DNA from: Chromera velia
Taxonomy: Eukaryota > Sar > Chromeraceae
DNA length: 48,992 bases
Assembly: GCA_018398765.1 (NCBI GenBank)
Contig: JAHBMJ010002919.1
Span: forward strand, 25,001-73,992
Reading direction: 5' to 3'
In this document: in pieces, positions 23,975 through 34,014 of the stretch
Layout: the number at the start of each line of letters is the position of its first letter
How positions within the stretch are numbered: the first letter of the stretch is position 1
Notes under the pieces: model-generated
Told to the model about the DNA's origin: nothing
The model's input: only the letters and a program-made list of their open reading frames with translations
Database searches by the model: none
Position numbers and translations under genes: made by a program

Positions 23975-24905
23975 AAAGTCAAGTACAGTGTAACTCATAA
24001 CTTTTGAACCAAAAGGAATTAGAAGCTGAAATTAAGACAGTAAAGCCTTCTTACTTGCACCTTTGATACTGCAAACAGGTTTTTCAATACTAGGAAAAAA
24101 TGTGTTATGTTATGGTATTGCTATGTAGATTGAAAGTAAGGCTAGGATCACTAAGTATAACTACCTTTACTTTCAATCTGAAAAAGTAAATATTCATAAC
24201 TTTTAAACCAAAAGGAATTAGAAGCTGAAATTAAAACAATAAAGCCTTCTTACATGAACCTTTGATACTGTAAACAGGTTTTTCAATGCTAGGAAAAAAA
24301 TGTGTTGTGTTATGGTATTACTATGTAGATTGAAAGTAAGACAAGGAGCAGGAAATATAAGTACCTTCACAGTGACTTTCAATCGAAAAAAGTAAATATT
24401 CATAACTTTTGAACCAAAAAGAATTAGAAGCTGAAATTAAGACAGTAAAGCCTTCTTACATACACCTTTGATAATGCAAACAGGTTTTTCAATACTATGA
24501 AAAAAATGTGTTATGTTATGGTATTGCTATGTAGATTGAAAGTGAGGCAGCACTGAGGCTAGGATCACTAGGTATAACTATCTTCACTTTCAATCTGAAA
24601 AAGTAAATATTTCTAGAAATATTCATGACTATTGAACCAAAAAGAATTAGAAGCTGAAATTAAGACAGTAAAGCCTTCGTACATGCACCTTTGATGCTGC
24701 AAACAGGTTTTTCAATACTAGGAAAAAAATGTGTTATGTTATGGTATTGCTATGTAGATTAAAAGTAAGGCGAGGATCACTAGGTATAACTACCTTCACT
24801 TTCAATCTCAAAAAGTAAATGCTCATAACTTTTGAACTAGAAGGAGTAGAACAGTGAAACTGAACGTAGAAAGCCGTTCAACTTATATCACCTGATTTTT
24901 TCTAC
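23975..24905 (+). repeat. AT-rich tandem array, units of about 200-225 bp with hairpins
   Basis: Units starting near CATAACTTTTGAACC begin at about 23996, 24196, 24401, 24626 and 24823. Each contains AGATTGAAAGTAA and, about 25-40 bases on, a CTTTCAATC-containing partner. In the first unit the partner is TTACTTTCAATCT, making a perfect 13-bp stem. Confidence 0.85.
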
Positions 24906-25199
24906 TTGTAACAGTGGTGCAACTTTGCTTGCAAAACGCTCCTACTGTTTACATGCACCTTAATACATCCTTAACTCACCTGCACAGAAAAGCAGGAAAA
25001 TATGAAGACATGCAGACATATCTCTTGAACCAGAAAGAGTGGGGCAGTGAGACTGGGGCTAGAAAACAGTCTACCCTGCACCTTTTGAACCCTTCTACTT
25101 ATAATAGTGGGGCAACTTTGCTTGCAAAACGTCCCTACTACTTTGGTTTTAAAACACCTCCTACTCACGTACTTCTGATTTTTTGGGAATGCACATGCA

Positions 25200-25975
25200 T
25201 CTCTCTTGACTGATTGACTGACTGGCTGATTGATTGACAAACTCACTGACTAAGTGCATGATTGAATGACTGACTGACTGACTGACTGACTTCTTGTCTA
25301 GCTGCCTGTTTACCTGCCTCTCTGATATACTGACTGACTGACTGCTTAACTGACTGACTGACTGACTGATTGATTGACTTACTCACTAACTGACTGCCTG
25401 ACTGAATGGCTAACTGGCTGACTTCCTGTCTAGCTGCCTGCTTGCCTGCCTGTCTGATATACTGACTGACTGACTGCTTGACTGACTGAGTGACTGACTG
25501 ATTGACTTACTCACTGACTGACTGCCTAACTGAATGACTGACTGGCTGGCTTCCCGTCCAGCTCTCTGCATCTGCCTGCTAAGCCTTGCCTACCTGTCTG
25601 ATATACTGACTGACTGACTGCTTGACTAACTGAGTGACTGACTGTGATTTACTCACTGACTGACTGCCTGTCTATCTAATATACTGACTGACTGACTAAT
25701 TGGCTAGCTAATTAGCTGACTAATTGACTGACTGTGAGTGAGTGACTGACTGACTGATCGACTAACTAACTGACTGCCTGTCTATCTGCCTGGTTGCCTA
25801 TCTGTGTAATACACTAACTGACTGATCGACTGACTGCCTAATATTGCCTAACGTACTGACTGACTGATGGACTGACTGAGTGACTGATTGATTCACTGGC
25901 TGACTCATCGATTGAGTGGCTGACTGATTGACTGACTGACTGACTGACTGACTTCCACCTGAGTGTGCCTGCTTA
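25200..25975 (+). repeat. Degenerate GACT microsatellite
   Basis: Long degenerate run of ACTGACTG units, interrupted by CTGCCTG and TTGATTGA. On the other strand it is the same GTCA repeat as at 22178-22690. A further block lies at about 26127-26180. Confidence 0.9.
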
Positions 25976-26345
25976 TGTCTCTATACCCTCCTACAGTGGG
26001 AGGCACACCACTATCATCATTGTGAAGGGCACCAGGAAAGAAGAAGGAGGAAGCCTTAGGAAAAAGAAGGAAGGGAGAAGGAGGAAGGAAGAAGGGATTC
26101 CGAAGGAAAGAAGGGAAGAAACTGGCGGACTGATTGACTGACTCACTGACTGACTGACTGACTGACTGACTGATTGACTAGTTCCTACCTGAGTCTGCCT
26201 GTCAGTGCCTCTATGTCTCTCAGCCCCCCTCCGACAGTGGCAGGCGCACCACCATCATCATTTGGGGGGGCACCAGGAAGGAAGAAGGACTCCGAGGAAG
26301 AAAGAAAGGATTCCAAAGGAAAGAAAGGCTGGCTTGCTCACTTTT

Positions 26346-28700
26346 CACAGTTTGCCGGAGACGGCCGGAGACGTCCGGAGACGGCAGGAAAAAACACAGT
26401 CAGATTCGATCTTTCACCACAGGATGAATAGTTACTCTCTAGGTTACTCTCTTAACGCTCGACTTCAGCCGCTTTCTTGTTGTTGCTTTTCTTGTTTGGA
26501 GAGGTAAAGATGGATGGAGAGATCTTTCATCTCGAATGTTCTACTAGAGAAAATTGCATCAGAAGCTGAATTAACCTCAGGGGTTTTTGCGGTGGCGGAG
26601 CCGCCATGAAATTAAAAAGGGGTTCGTTTTTACATACATATGAAGGCCTCGAGGGCGGTGGCGGCAAGGCTTCCACCCAAAAAGCTAGTAGGCTCATTCA
26701 CTTTTGGGGGGGGACACCAGAGGTGATAAGCTAGGTAACGTTCAAGGCGTGATACACCCAACCAGTTGGATAAATTTAAGTGAGTGCCTTGGAGGGCATT
26801 GCATTGTGCTTTGAATTAACGTGATCCCGCATAGCTCGAACCTGTATCGCCTCGGGGGGCAGCTCAGCTCTGCTGAGATCAGCCGAGAGGCCCTGAAATC
26901 GCACGCATTTGCATAACACATTTTTTTATTTTTGGGGGTGGTGGTTCAGTGTTTGTCTATTTGTCTATCACGATGTCGCCCTAATTCTAAAATATGCCCC
27001 TCAAGCAACTCGCACAGAGCCGCGATCATATTAATTACTTCGCTCCTCATGATATACGTACCCCTGAAGTAACTCGCATGGAGTTGCATGACAGTGTGTG
27101 CACGCGCGCGGTTCCGAAAAACATATTTTGCGCGCGTTGCCGTAGCCCCCGCTACTTGCCCATATATGTATGCATTGTAGGTAAGACATGCCCATGCCCC
27201 TGCATACCCCCGCATGATAGTTTAAATTATGACCAACCCCCCAAATAGCCTCCCGAGGCACTCACCCAACTGGTTGGGTATATCCCGTGTTTATGTAAGT
27301 ATAAGCGCAATCTTATGCAGGATATCTCAGGGCCCCCGTGGGCCGCGGGCTGAGCTGCCCTCTAAGACGAAATATACACTGCTCCGTGCGAGCTGCTTGA
27401 GGGGTACTTTTACATACGTATATGTAACGAAGCACCAGAAATACACACTTCAATCATCATGCAGAAATACACCCCTCCCCAAAAATATAGCCCGCATAGA
27501 AAGCATACACTGCATACTTGAGGAGCACCCACAAAGAGCCCAGTTGATATGGCAACACGCAGATGTCGTAACCGTCTTGTACGTACATCTCCAATTAGAA
27601 AATCTGATGCACACAAATATATCTCCCGGAAATAGAATTGAGAGGGCACCTAATACCATATAAATGGGGGTGGGATAGGGTGAGAATAAATTGATTTCAC
27701 AGTTTTCACTTTTTGGGTTATTCGCACGAAATTGATCCGATAACTTTAGATTAGTTATATGCGAGTATGGAAGATTTCAGTAAATTTTAGTAAATCTTAT
27801 AGCTTTTCAGTTATTTTCAGTATTTTTTAACTGATCTCAACAAAACTAAGCTGCCCTTCATTGCTCTCTACTACCCGGGCTACCCTAAGGTGAAAAAAAC
27901 TCAGTTATTCAGTAATAATAGTGGTAAGCAGTGGCCCAGTATTATAGTAGTATATGACACAGTCCCACCTAGTCCCAGCCTAGTTGACAGATGCCGTATA
28001 CAACGTACCCGGGCTAACGGGTCGAAAGCTAGGTCGAAGGGGACTAGAAGGGATGGATGGCACGTTTATTGTTATTGGTTGTTATCTACGGCCTTTGAAC
28101 TTAACTGAACTTTACGGGCCGGAATTAGTTGAACTTGAACCAAGAGTTCCAGTGTATCATCTATGGTACATAAAATATATTTTTGTAACGTCGTTTTTCT
28201 TATGGTCTGCCACCGACTGCCGGTTTGGGTATAAAGGCTTTCTAGCTTCTGGCTAGGATGTATAAATTCTTAAACACATTGCCTGCAGTGAGCTACAATG
28301 AGTAACAATGAGCTATCATATGTTAGTTATATAAGATGGTTGGTGCTAAGGCAGATCGATACAACTAATCATACAAGCGCTAGTACAAGCGAGTACATGG
28401 CACTACTACATGCATTGAGAGTATATGAGGTAAGATAGCGACCTGATAAACCATCCGAAGAGAAAATATGCAATGCTAATATGCAATGCTAATTTCCCCC
28501 TCCTATAGGGTAAATCAGCCTTTTGCTTGGGACTTTTTCATTTGAGACTGAATTTGAGATTCAAAATTGAGAACGAATCTGAACGATGCATGTTTTAATC
28601 AAAGTAGCACTGTAGCAGAAAGGGTGCAGTGAATAAATGTGAGCACCACTCCATGATGGAAAGGTTGCACCCAAGTCTCTTGGTCGGTCAGTGGGGGGGG
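26346..28700. other. Intergenic, repeat remnants, no supported gene
   Basis: Contains GC-rich short palindromes such as GGCGGAGCCGCC at about 26598, an inverted repeat (26745-27390, listed separately) and ordinary AT-rich sequence from 27660 on. Open frames here are short and unrelated to known families. Confidence 0.4.
26745..27390. repeat. Imperfect inverted repeat around a CA/CG-rich core
   Basis: GATACACCCAACCAGTTGG and GTGAGTGCCTT at about 26751-26800 recur inverted at about 27255-27290 (CACTCACCCAACTGGTTGGG). GGGCAGCTCAGC at about 26860 recurs inverted as GCTGAGCTGCCC at about 27350. CCTCAAGCAACTCGCAC at about 27000 recurs inverted at about 27388. Confidence 0.6.
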
Positions 28701-28992
28701 NNNNNNNNNNNNNNNNNNNNNNNNNNNNNNNNNNNNNNNNNNNNNNNNNNNNNNNNNNNNNNNNNNNNNNNNNNNNNNNNNNNNNNNNNNNNNNNNNNNN
28801 NNNNNNNNNNNNNNNNNNNNNNNNNNNNNNNNNNNNNNNNNNNNNNNNNNNNNNNNNNNNNNNNNNNNNNNNNNNNNNNNNNNNNNNNNNNNNNNNNNNN
28901 NNNNNNNNNNNNNNNNNNNNNNNNNNNNNNNNNNNNNNNNNNNNNNNNNNNNNNNNNNNNNNNNNNNNNNNNNNNNNNNNNNNNNNNNNNNN
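28701..28992. other. Assembly gap (292 N)
   Basis: An unresolved run of N is bordered by G homopolymers on both sides (at least 8 G before, 13 G after). This suggests that a G-rich tract stopped sequencing or assembly. Confidence 0.99.
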
Positions 28993-29727
28993 GGGGGGGG
29001 GGGGGAGGTGGAGCAGTCCGTAATCTGGAACGGGCGAAAAGCTAGGCGAAAAGTCACAAAGCGCGCAGTCATCATGCAAACATGCAAGCACACGTCGATC
29101 TGACGAACTTAGGGAAGGTGAACAACCAAAGATCAGTAAGACACGAAGACAGAGCCAGATGACGATAGACGTCAGTCTGCCAGCCTCCTTTATGGAAAGA
29201 AACGCCCCCCCTCCGGGCCCTCATCAGACCGTGCGCCCATCTTAACTGCCCTCCCATGCTCGATCAGATCCCGATCGACCCAATTCATCCGGGAGCACTG
29301 GCACACTCCTGTCCATCCATCCGTCGATCCATCCATTCATCCATTCATCCATCGGCTCATGCAGAGAATCACTTCAAGTATTCATCTCTCAACCAGTCAC
29401 TTCCTCTATACGCACTCACCCACTCGCGCACTCACTCGTTCGCTTACGCATGCACACAATCAATGCACCAGCAGACAAAATAAGGAAAGCAGCAAGAAGC
29501 ACATTGATTACCTTGTTTGATATGCAGATCCTTCACTTCGGTCGATCGACCCATCTGCCAGTCTACTCAGACTACCCCATCCATCTTCACCTCTCAGCAC
29601 CGATACGCGAGTGAGAGAGAAGTGTCCCCGCCACCCAAACGCCCCCCTCCCCCCCCCCTTTCTGCATCATGCAGGCCGTCGCTAGACGTACCCACATGCA
29701 TGGGCAAACAAACGACAAAATAAATGT
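28993..29727. other. Intergenic, no supported gene
   Basis: Contains a CATCCATTCATC-type run at about 29310-29355 and CACTCAC-type repeats. No gene is recognised. The LRR gene's 3' flank lies here. Confidence 0.4.
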
Positions 29728-31674
29728 CTAGAGGGAGAGAACCTCGAGACGAGGGAGCGACTGGGGGCCTAGAGCTTGGGTGAAGGTGATGATCCCTTCG
29801 TCACCCAACCCGTTGCCCCGGAGGTCCAGACTCTTCAGAGTCGGCAACCCAGGATCCCTCAGCGTTTCCGCAATGTTCCTCATACCCTCAGGCTGCAGCC
29901 CGCACATCCCCATGGAGAGCTCCCTCATTTTCGGGAGCTTCGCTAAGGCCCTTGCCAGATAGGGGCTCCCCTCAGGCCCCACTCTGGAGAAAGACAGGTT
30001 GAGAACCTGCAACTCGTCCAACCCCCCCCCAACTGCAGCCCCCATCAGGGCGGCATACCCCGCCTCTCCATGCTCATTCCATTTCAGGTTCAGCTCTTTC
30101 AGTTTCGGAAAATTCCCCGCTTTCATACCAGCGGAGAGAGACCCCATCTCAACCCCAGTGAGGGAACCCCACGAAAAGTCCAACGACTCAACGTAGGGAA
30201 AGTGCTGCAGACGCAGAGCCCCAATCAACGCCAACCTACCCTCACCCATCACCTTCCAGCAGGTCAAGGCCTGCAGACAACGCGACAGCCGGCCCGCCGC
30301 AAGGGTTGCAGCGAGGACGCGTAGCTCCTCGTTGCTGTTTCCGTTGTCACTCTCATTGCTGCTGCCCTGAATTTTCAGAGCAAGGCTCATGATAGGAAGG
30401 GGGCTCCTGGCATGCAGGACGGAGTCGAAGAAGGGGAGGAGTCTCTTCTCCCCTGCTGCTGTGCTAATCAAAGACAGCGTTTTCAGGAACGGATACTCAC
30501 CTGCGCAGATCGAGCGCGCAAGGTTATCCCCGACCCCCGTGACCTGCATCGCGAGGTTCTCCACAGGGGGCCGTGCCTGGTTGCTCACGGAGAGCGCGGC
30601 CAGGAGCTGTTCAGCTCCAGATGGGGTGGTCTCGGTGATACGAACGTCCAGGCTCCTCAACGAGGGGAGACTCTCGACACGGAGCTCAGAGGCTACGGCC
30701 GAGAGGCCGGGGTCACCCACGGCGTTCTGAGAGATGTCCAGGTGCTCAAGCGCCCCCAACTTCCCCGCACCCAACACCTCTGCAAGGGCGACCGCGTGGG
30801 GATCCCCCCAACTATTGTCTGAGAGATAGACCTCTCTCAAAGTCTCTGCGGGCAGACCGGCGGTCTGCAGCAGCTTGAACAGAGGGGCGGCATCGGAAGG
30901 CGCCCCCTTGAGCCCCCCGGAGAGACTCAAAATTTCCAAACGAGGGCAAGTGCCCCTCGCTCGGGCCTGCGCAAAAGCGGTGCACAGGAGTTCAGTACTG
31001 TCTTGACGGAGTCCGCACTTGTCAAGATTCAGCGCCGTGAGGGCCAGAGCTCGGCCCATTTTCACGGCGTAGGCGAGGGATCGGAAGCCCTCGAGGCCTA
31101 CCCCGTTCCCTGAAAGATTCAGCCCTTCCAGGGTCGGAGGCAGGCAGGGGAAAATCTCCTTCCCCTCAGTGGCGGTGATGGCACGAGACGCGAAGGACAA
31201 ACGTTTCAACACCATTCGATCTCCATTGCTCCCCCCCCGGCCCTTCTCGGGCTTTGCTTTCGCCTGGGCTTTCAGGAGACGGCAAAGCCTCGGAAGAGAC
31301 GAATTCCGACAAGACAACCGACCCAAAATCAGTTCCTCTGTCGAGGCGGGCAGAAAGTCGAGAAGAAGGTAAATTTTGCCCGTCGAATGCTTACAGTTCG
31401 AAGTGTTCAGGAACAGAAAGGGGAGTCTCGCTCTGCGTTTTTTGATTAAGCGAAGGGCTAGCCAAGCAGCCCCATACGAGTCTCTGTAATTAATATGATC
31501 AGAAAGAACTTGGGGTGTCGGTCGAGCATGCTCCAAAAGGATGCAGAGCATTTCTTCGATGGGTGGTGGCAGGGGAGCAGATGGTGTTGGGGGAGCGCGT
31601 GTGGACACTGAGGAGGCAGAGGCCGCAGAGTGTCCTTTGCCTTTGCCTTTGTTCCCTCTGTCCTTCAATCCCAT
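29728..31674 (-). CDS. Leucine-rich repeat protein (ribonuclease-inhibitor type)
   Basis: An uninterrupted frame of 648 residues from the first ATG (MGLKDRGNKG). The frame is open a further 26 codons upstream but has no ATG there. After a Lys/Ser/Pro-rich N-terminus (about 1-45) and a helical segment, many repeats of about 28 residues follow, with patterns such as LEHLDISQNAVGDPGLSAVA, LKELNLKWNEHGEAGYAAL and LKSLDLRGNGLGDEGI. These are RI-type LRRs, which form a curved solenoid for protein binding. No partner or catalytic domain is visible. The protein stops at LPRLEVLSL, in the first strand of a further repeat, so a 3' exon may be missing from this model or the last repeat may be truncated. 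Intron-free coding of this length contrasts with its neighbours. Confidence 0.8.
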   Translation of the reverse strand: MGLKDRGNKGKGKGHSAASASSVSTRAPPTPSAPLPPPIEEMLCILLEHARPTPQVLSDHINYRDSYGAAWLALRLIKKRRARLPFLFLNTSNCKHSTGKIYLLLDFLPASTEELILGRLSCRNSSLPRLCRLLKAQAKAKPEKGRGGSNGDRMVLKRLSFASRAITATEGKEIFPCLPPTLEGLNLSGNGVGLEGFRSLAYAVKMGRALALTALNLDKCGLRQDSTELLCTAFAQARARGTCPRLEILSLSGGLKGAPSDAAPLFKLLQTAGLPAETLREVYLSDNSWGDPHAVALAEVLGAGKLGALEHLDISQNAVGDPGLSAVASELRVESLPSLRSLDVRITETTPSGAEQLLAALSVSNQARPPVENLAMQVTGVGDNLARSICAGEYPFLKTLSLISTAAGEKRLLPFFDSVLHARSPLPIMSLALKIQGSSNESDNGNSNEELRVLAATLAAGRLSRCLQALTCWKVMGEGRLALIGALRLQHFPYVESLDFSWGSLTGVEMGSLSAGMKAGNFPKLKELNLKWNEHGEAGYAALMGAAVGGGLDELQVLNLSFSRVGPEGSPYLARALAKLPKMRELSMGMCGLQPEGMRNIAETLRDPGLPTLKSLDLRGNGLGDEGIITFTQALGPQSLPRLEVLSL

Positions 31675-32464
31675 TCTGAGCCAATTAGAAGATCGACGAA
31701 CAGCTTGTGGAGAAAAAGGGAAACTCAACCCAACGCACACCAGCCAACACACAAGGTGTTCCTCCTCTGAATCTGTCAGTTAGAAACTCTGCAGCGTTGT
31801 GGTCAGCGTAAAAGAAAGAGAGAGAAACAGATCGACTTTTGTCAGATCGACCCAAACACCAAATATAACACCAATTAAGACCATACCAAGACCGAACTTC
31901 CGAATTAACGCGGCAGAACTCAGTGCATCCCTTCGAAAGGCCCTGTAAGCGAAAAACTATGCTGAAAATCGCCAAATTAAGTGCCGCCCCAGCTCCGCGT
32001 GGAACTTTCCGGGGCCAAGCGCAAAGATTTGACACCCAGCTATAAACTTCGCGCGCAAGTCGCGCGTCTTAATTACTTAATTGACTTGTTTGAATATCAT
32101 TTTTCTGGCTTAATTTTTCCTTGTCGATCGACTGCATGATTCAATCGCTTACCACTCCTCACTTTTGCAATTCTGCATACCAATATAAAAACATATGACA
32201 TAAGACAGTGCGTTGTTTGTCGATTGTCTCAGGTAGAGATGCGACATGCACTAGGAAAGAGAGGGCTGCAGAAGAACTTCGGTTGCCAAAGCCTTTGCGA
32301 TTTTGACGCAGGCATGTGGTCAGCTGCTGAAGATTATTTGTACGTCTTTTGATCCGGCAGTTGGGACGGAAAAGACAAAGACTGCGAGAGCAATTGGGCC
32401 GATTGGGTCTCGCCTGGGTCTTGCAAAGAACGTACTACTCCTGTCCTCTTCTTATTTTGTGCAG
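31675..32464. other. Intergenic, upstream of LRR gene
   Basis: AT-rich beyond about 32040. A short + strand frame begins with ATG at 32238 (MRHALGKRG), but I cannot join it in phase to the frame at 32465. No other gene is seen. Confidence 0.35.
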
Positions 32465-32784
32465 CGGACAAGTCATTGACCATACAGCTGCTTCTTGAGC
32501 AAGGCAAACTGCATTTACAGACACCCTTCACCACATGCAGTGACAGGACAGATTCGGTTTCGATGCAAGATTCGTCCTTGCTCTTACTCGAGGCCCGTGA
32601 AAGCCCGTTGCCGTTATTTGGCAGTCTGAATGGGAAAGAGAAAGGGCGGCTGACACAGGTAGACAGAGGCAAGTACAGAGAAGGTGTTTCGGTATGTTCG
32701 GACCGAAACGTTCACTTCCGACAACGAAGTCTCCTCACACTGATTCTACAGGAGAGAGACCCCCCTCTTAAGAGAAAGAAAAAG
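32465..32784 (+). CDS. Possible exons of an unknown gene
   Basis: Two splice-bounded segments are in phase. 32465-32658 follows TTTTGTGCAG and ends RLTQ|GTAGAC. 32752-32784 follows CTACAG and ends in KKK|GTAAAT. They encode about 75 residues with no family resemblance. They may belong upstream of the basic protein at 34015-35229, but the linking junctions are unclear. Low confidence. Confidence 0.25.
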
Positions 32785-33165
32785 GTAAATCAATCAGAAG
32801 ATGATGTCCTGTGTGTCTGCCAATCTGTGTTGCTTCCGGATCTATCTGCCGCCTGTCGTCTGTCTGTCAATCTACGTGTCCGAAAAGAAGAAATGTTCGT
32901 GCGGTCTAGATGTTTAGAGAATTAAAAGTTGCGTTTCCTCTCCATTATTTAGAAGGGAGAAATGGGAAAAGGGTAGGCGGCAAAACAATGGGTGAGCTTT
33001 CAGGAACCATCAAATCTGTCGCTCTGCCTGCCTGTATGCATGCATGAGTCTGCGGCATGCATTTATGTGAGTCTGACTGACAGACTCTCTGCGTAACTGT
33101 CTGTCCGCAAAAGAGAAAAGAAGAAAACAGAAGAGAATGAAGAAAGAGAAGAAGGAAAAAAAAAG

Positions 33166-33328
33166 GCGGGATAGTCTGTCTGTCTGTCTGTATGTCTGTC
33201 TGTCTGTCTGTCCGTCCGTCTGTCTGTCTGTCTGTCCGTCCGTCTGTCTGTCTGTCTGTCTGTGTTGAAGAAAAGACAATATAGTCTGTCTGTCTTTTTC
33301 ATGAAGAAAAGAAGGGAGAAGAAGAAAC

Positions 33329-33382
<54 letters not shown>

Positions 33383-33483
33383 GCTTTGTTCTTTCTTCCT
33401 TTTTGTCTGTTGTGTTCATGAAGAAAAGGAGGGAGAAGAAGAAACATATAGTCTGTCTGTCTGTCTGTCTGTTTGACGATATA

Positions 33484-33526
<43 letters not shown>

Positions 33527-33532
33527 GGTCTA

Positions 33533-33574
<42 letters not shown>

Positions 33575-33631
33575 AGACGGGAGAAGAAGAAACTGTCTGT
33601 CTGTCTGTCTGTCTGTCTGTCAGACGATATA

Positions 33632-33667
<36 letters not shown>

Positions 33668-33668
33668 G
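33166..33668 (+). repeat. TCTG (TGTC) microsatellite blocks
   Basis: Five or more blocks of TCTG repeats are separated by GAAGAAAAGAAGGGAGAAGAAG-like spacers (each a variant of ATGAAGAAAAGAAGG) at about 33172-33262, 33330-33380, 33452-33472, 33483-33575 and 33594-33668. This is a higher-order array of microsatellite plus purine spacer. Confidence 0.9.
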
Positions 33669-33845
33669 AAGAGGAGGGAAAGAAGCCATGCAGTGTGTCT
33701 GTCTTGAAGGCGAAAAAGAGAAGAAGGGAAACGCAGAATCCATGCTCTCTATCTCACTTCTTCGTTCAGTGAGGCGTTCATTGTGTGCCTGATTTGATTT
33801 GCAGGTTGCCTCTTCTTATTTACTCACACATACGCACACACAGAG

Positions 33846-33851
33846 AGAGAG

Positions 33852-33888
<37 letters not shown>
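33846..33888 (+). repeat. GT microsatellite
   Basis: About 16-17 uninterrupted GT units, just upstream of the gene at 34015. Confidence 0.9.
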
Positions 33889-33890
<2 letters not shown>

Positions 33891-34014
33891 ATGTTTGGTC
33901 ATTCATGAATGCTGTGTGTGGATGAGTGGATGGATCCATGGATGGATGCAGCAAAAAAACAGGGAAGGCGCGGTGCTTCTCCAGCGATGCCTTCCCACTC
34001 ACTCAGCAGGCGCA

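Larger units (their letters stand above)
21905..26345. mobile_element. Foldback-like palindromic repeat structure
   Basis: The two halves repeat each other in inverted order. The left arm has a CCTTCTTTCTTTCCTTCG-type tract (21925-21990), CCCCCGATGATGA...GTGCCTGCC modules (about 22088 and 22378), GTCA microsatellites (22178-22690) and the 190-bp array (22741-23960). The right arm, in reverse complement, has diverged 190-bp-unit fragments (about 24910-25200), GACT microsatellites (25200-25975 and 26120-26180), matching CATCATCATT modules (about 26015 and 26255) and a GGAAAGAAAGAAGG-type tract (26280-26330). The centre is a separate AT-rich array. Long inverted repeats built of tandem repeats are the hallmark of foldback elements. 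I could not identify a target-site duplication, so the exact ends and mobile nature are inferred. Confidence 0.5.

Noticed and set aside
26820-26890. Possible tRNA-like fold
   Set aside because: Short palindromes are present, but there is no T-loop GTTCRA consensus or 7-bp acceptor stem at the right spacing.
33262-33669. Cys/Leu/Ser/Val-rich 135-codon frame
   Set aside because: It is the translation of the TCTG microsatellite (12-base, four-codon period), not a protein gene.
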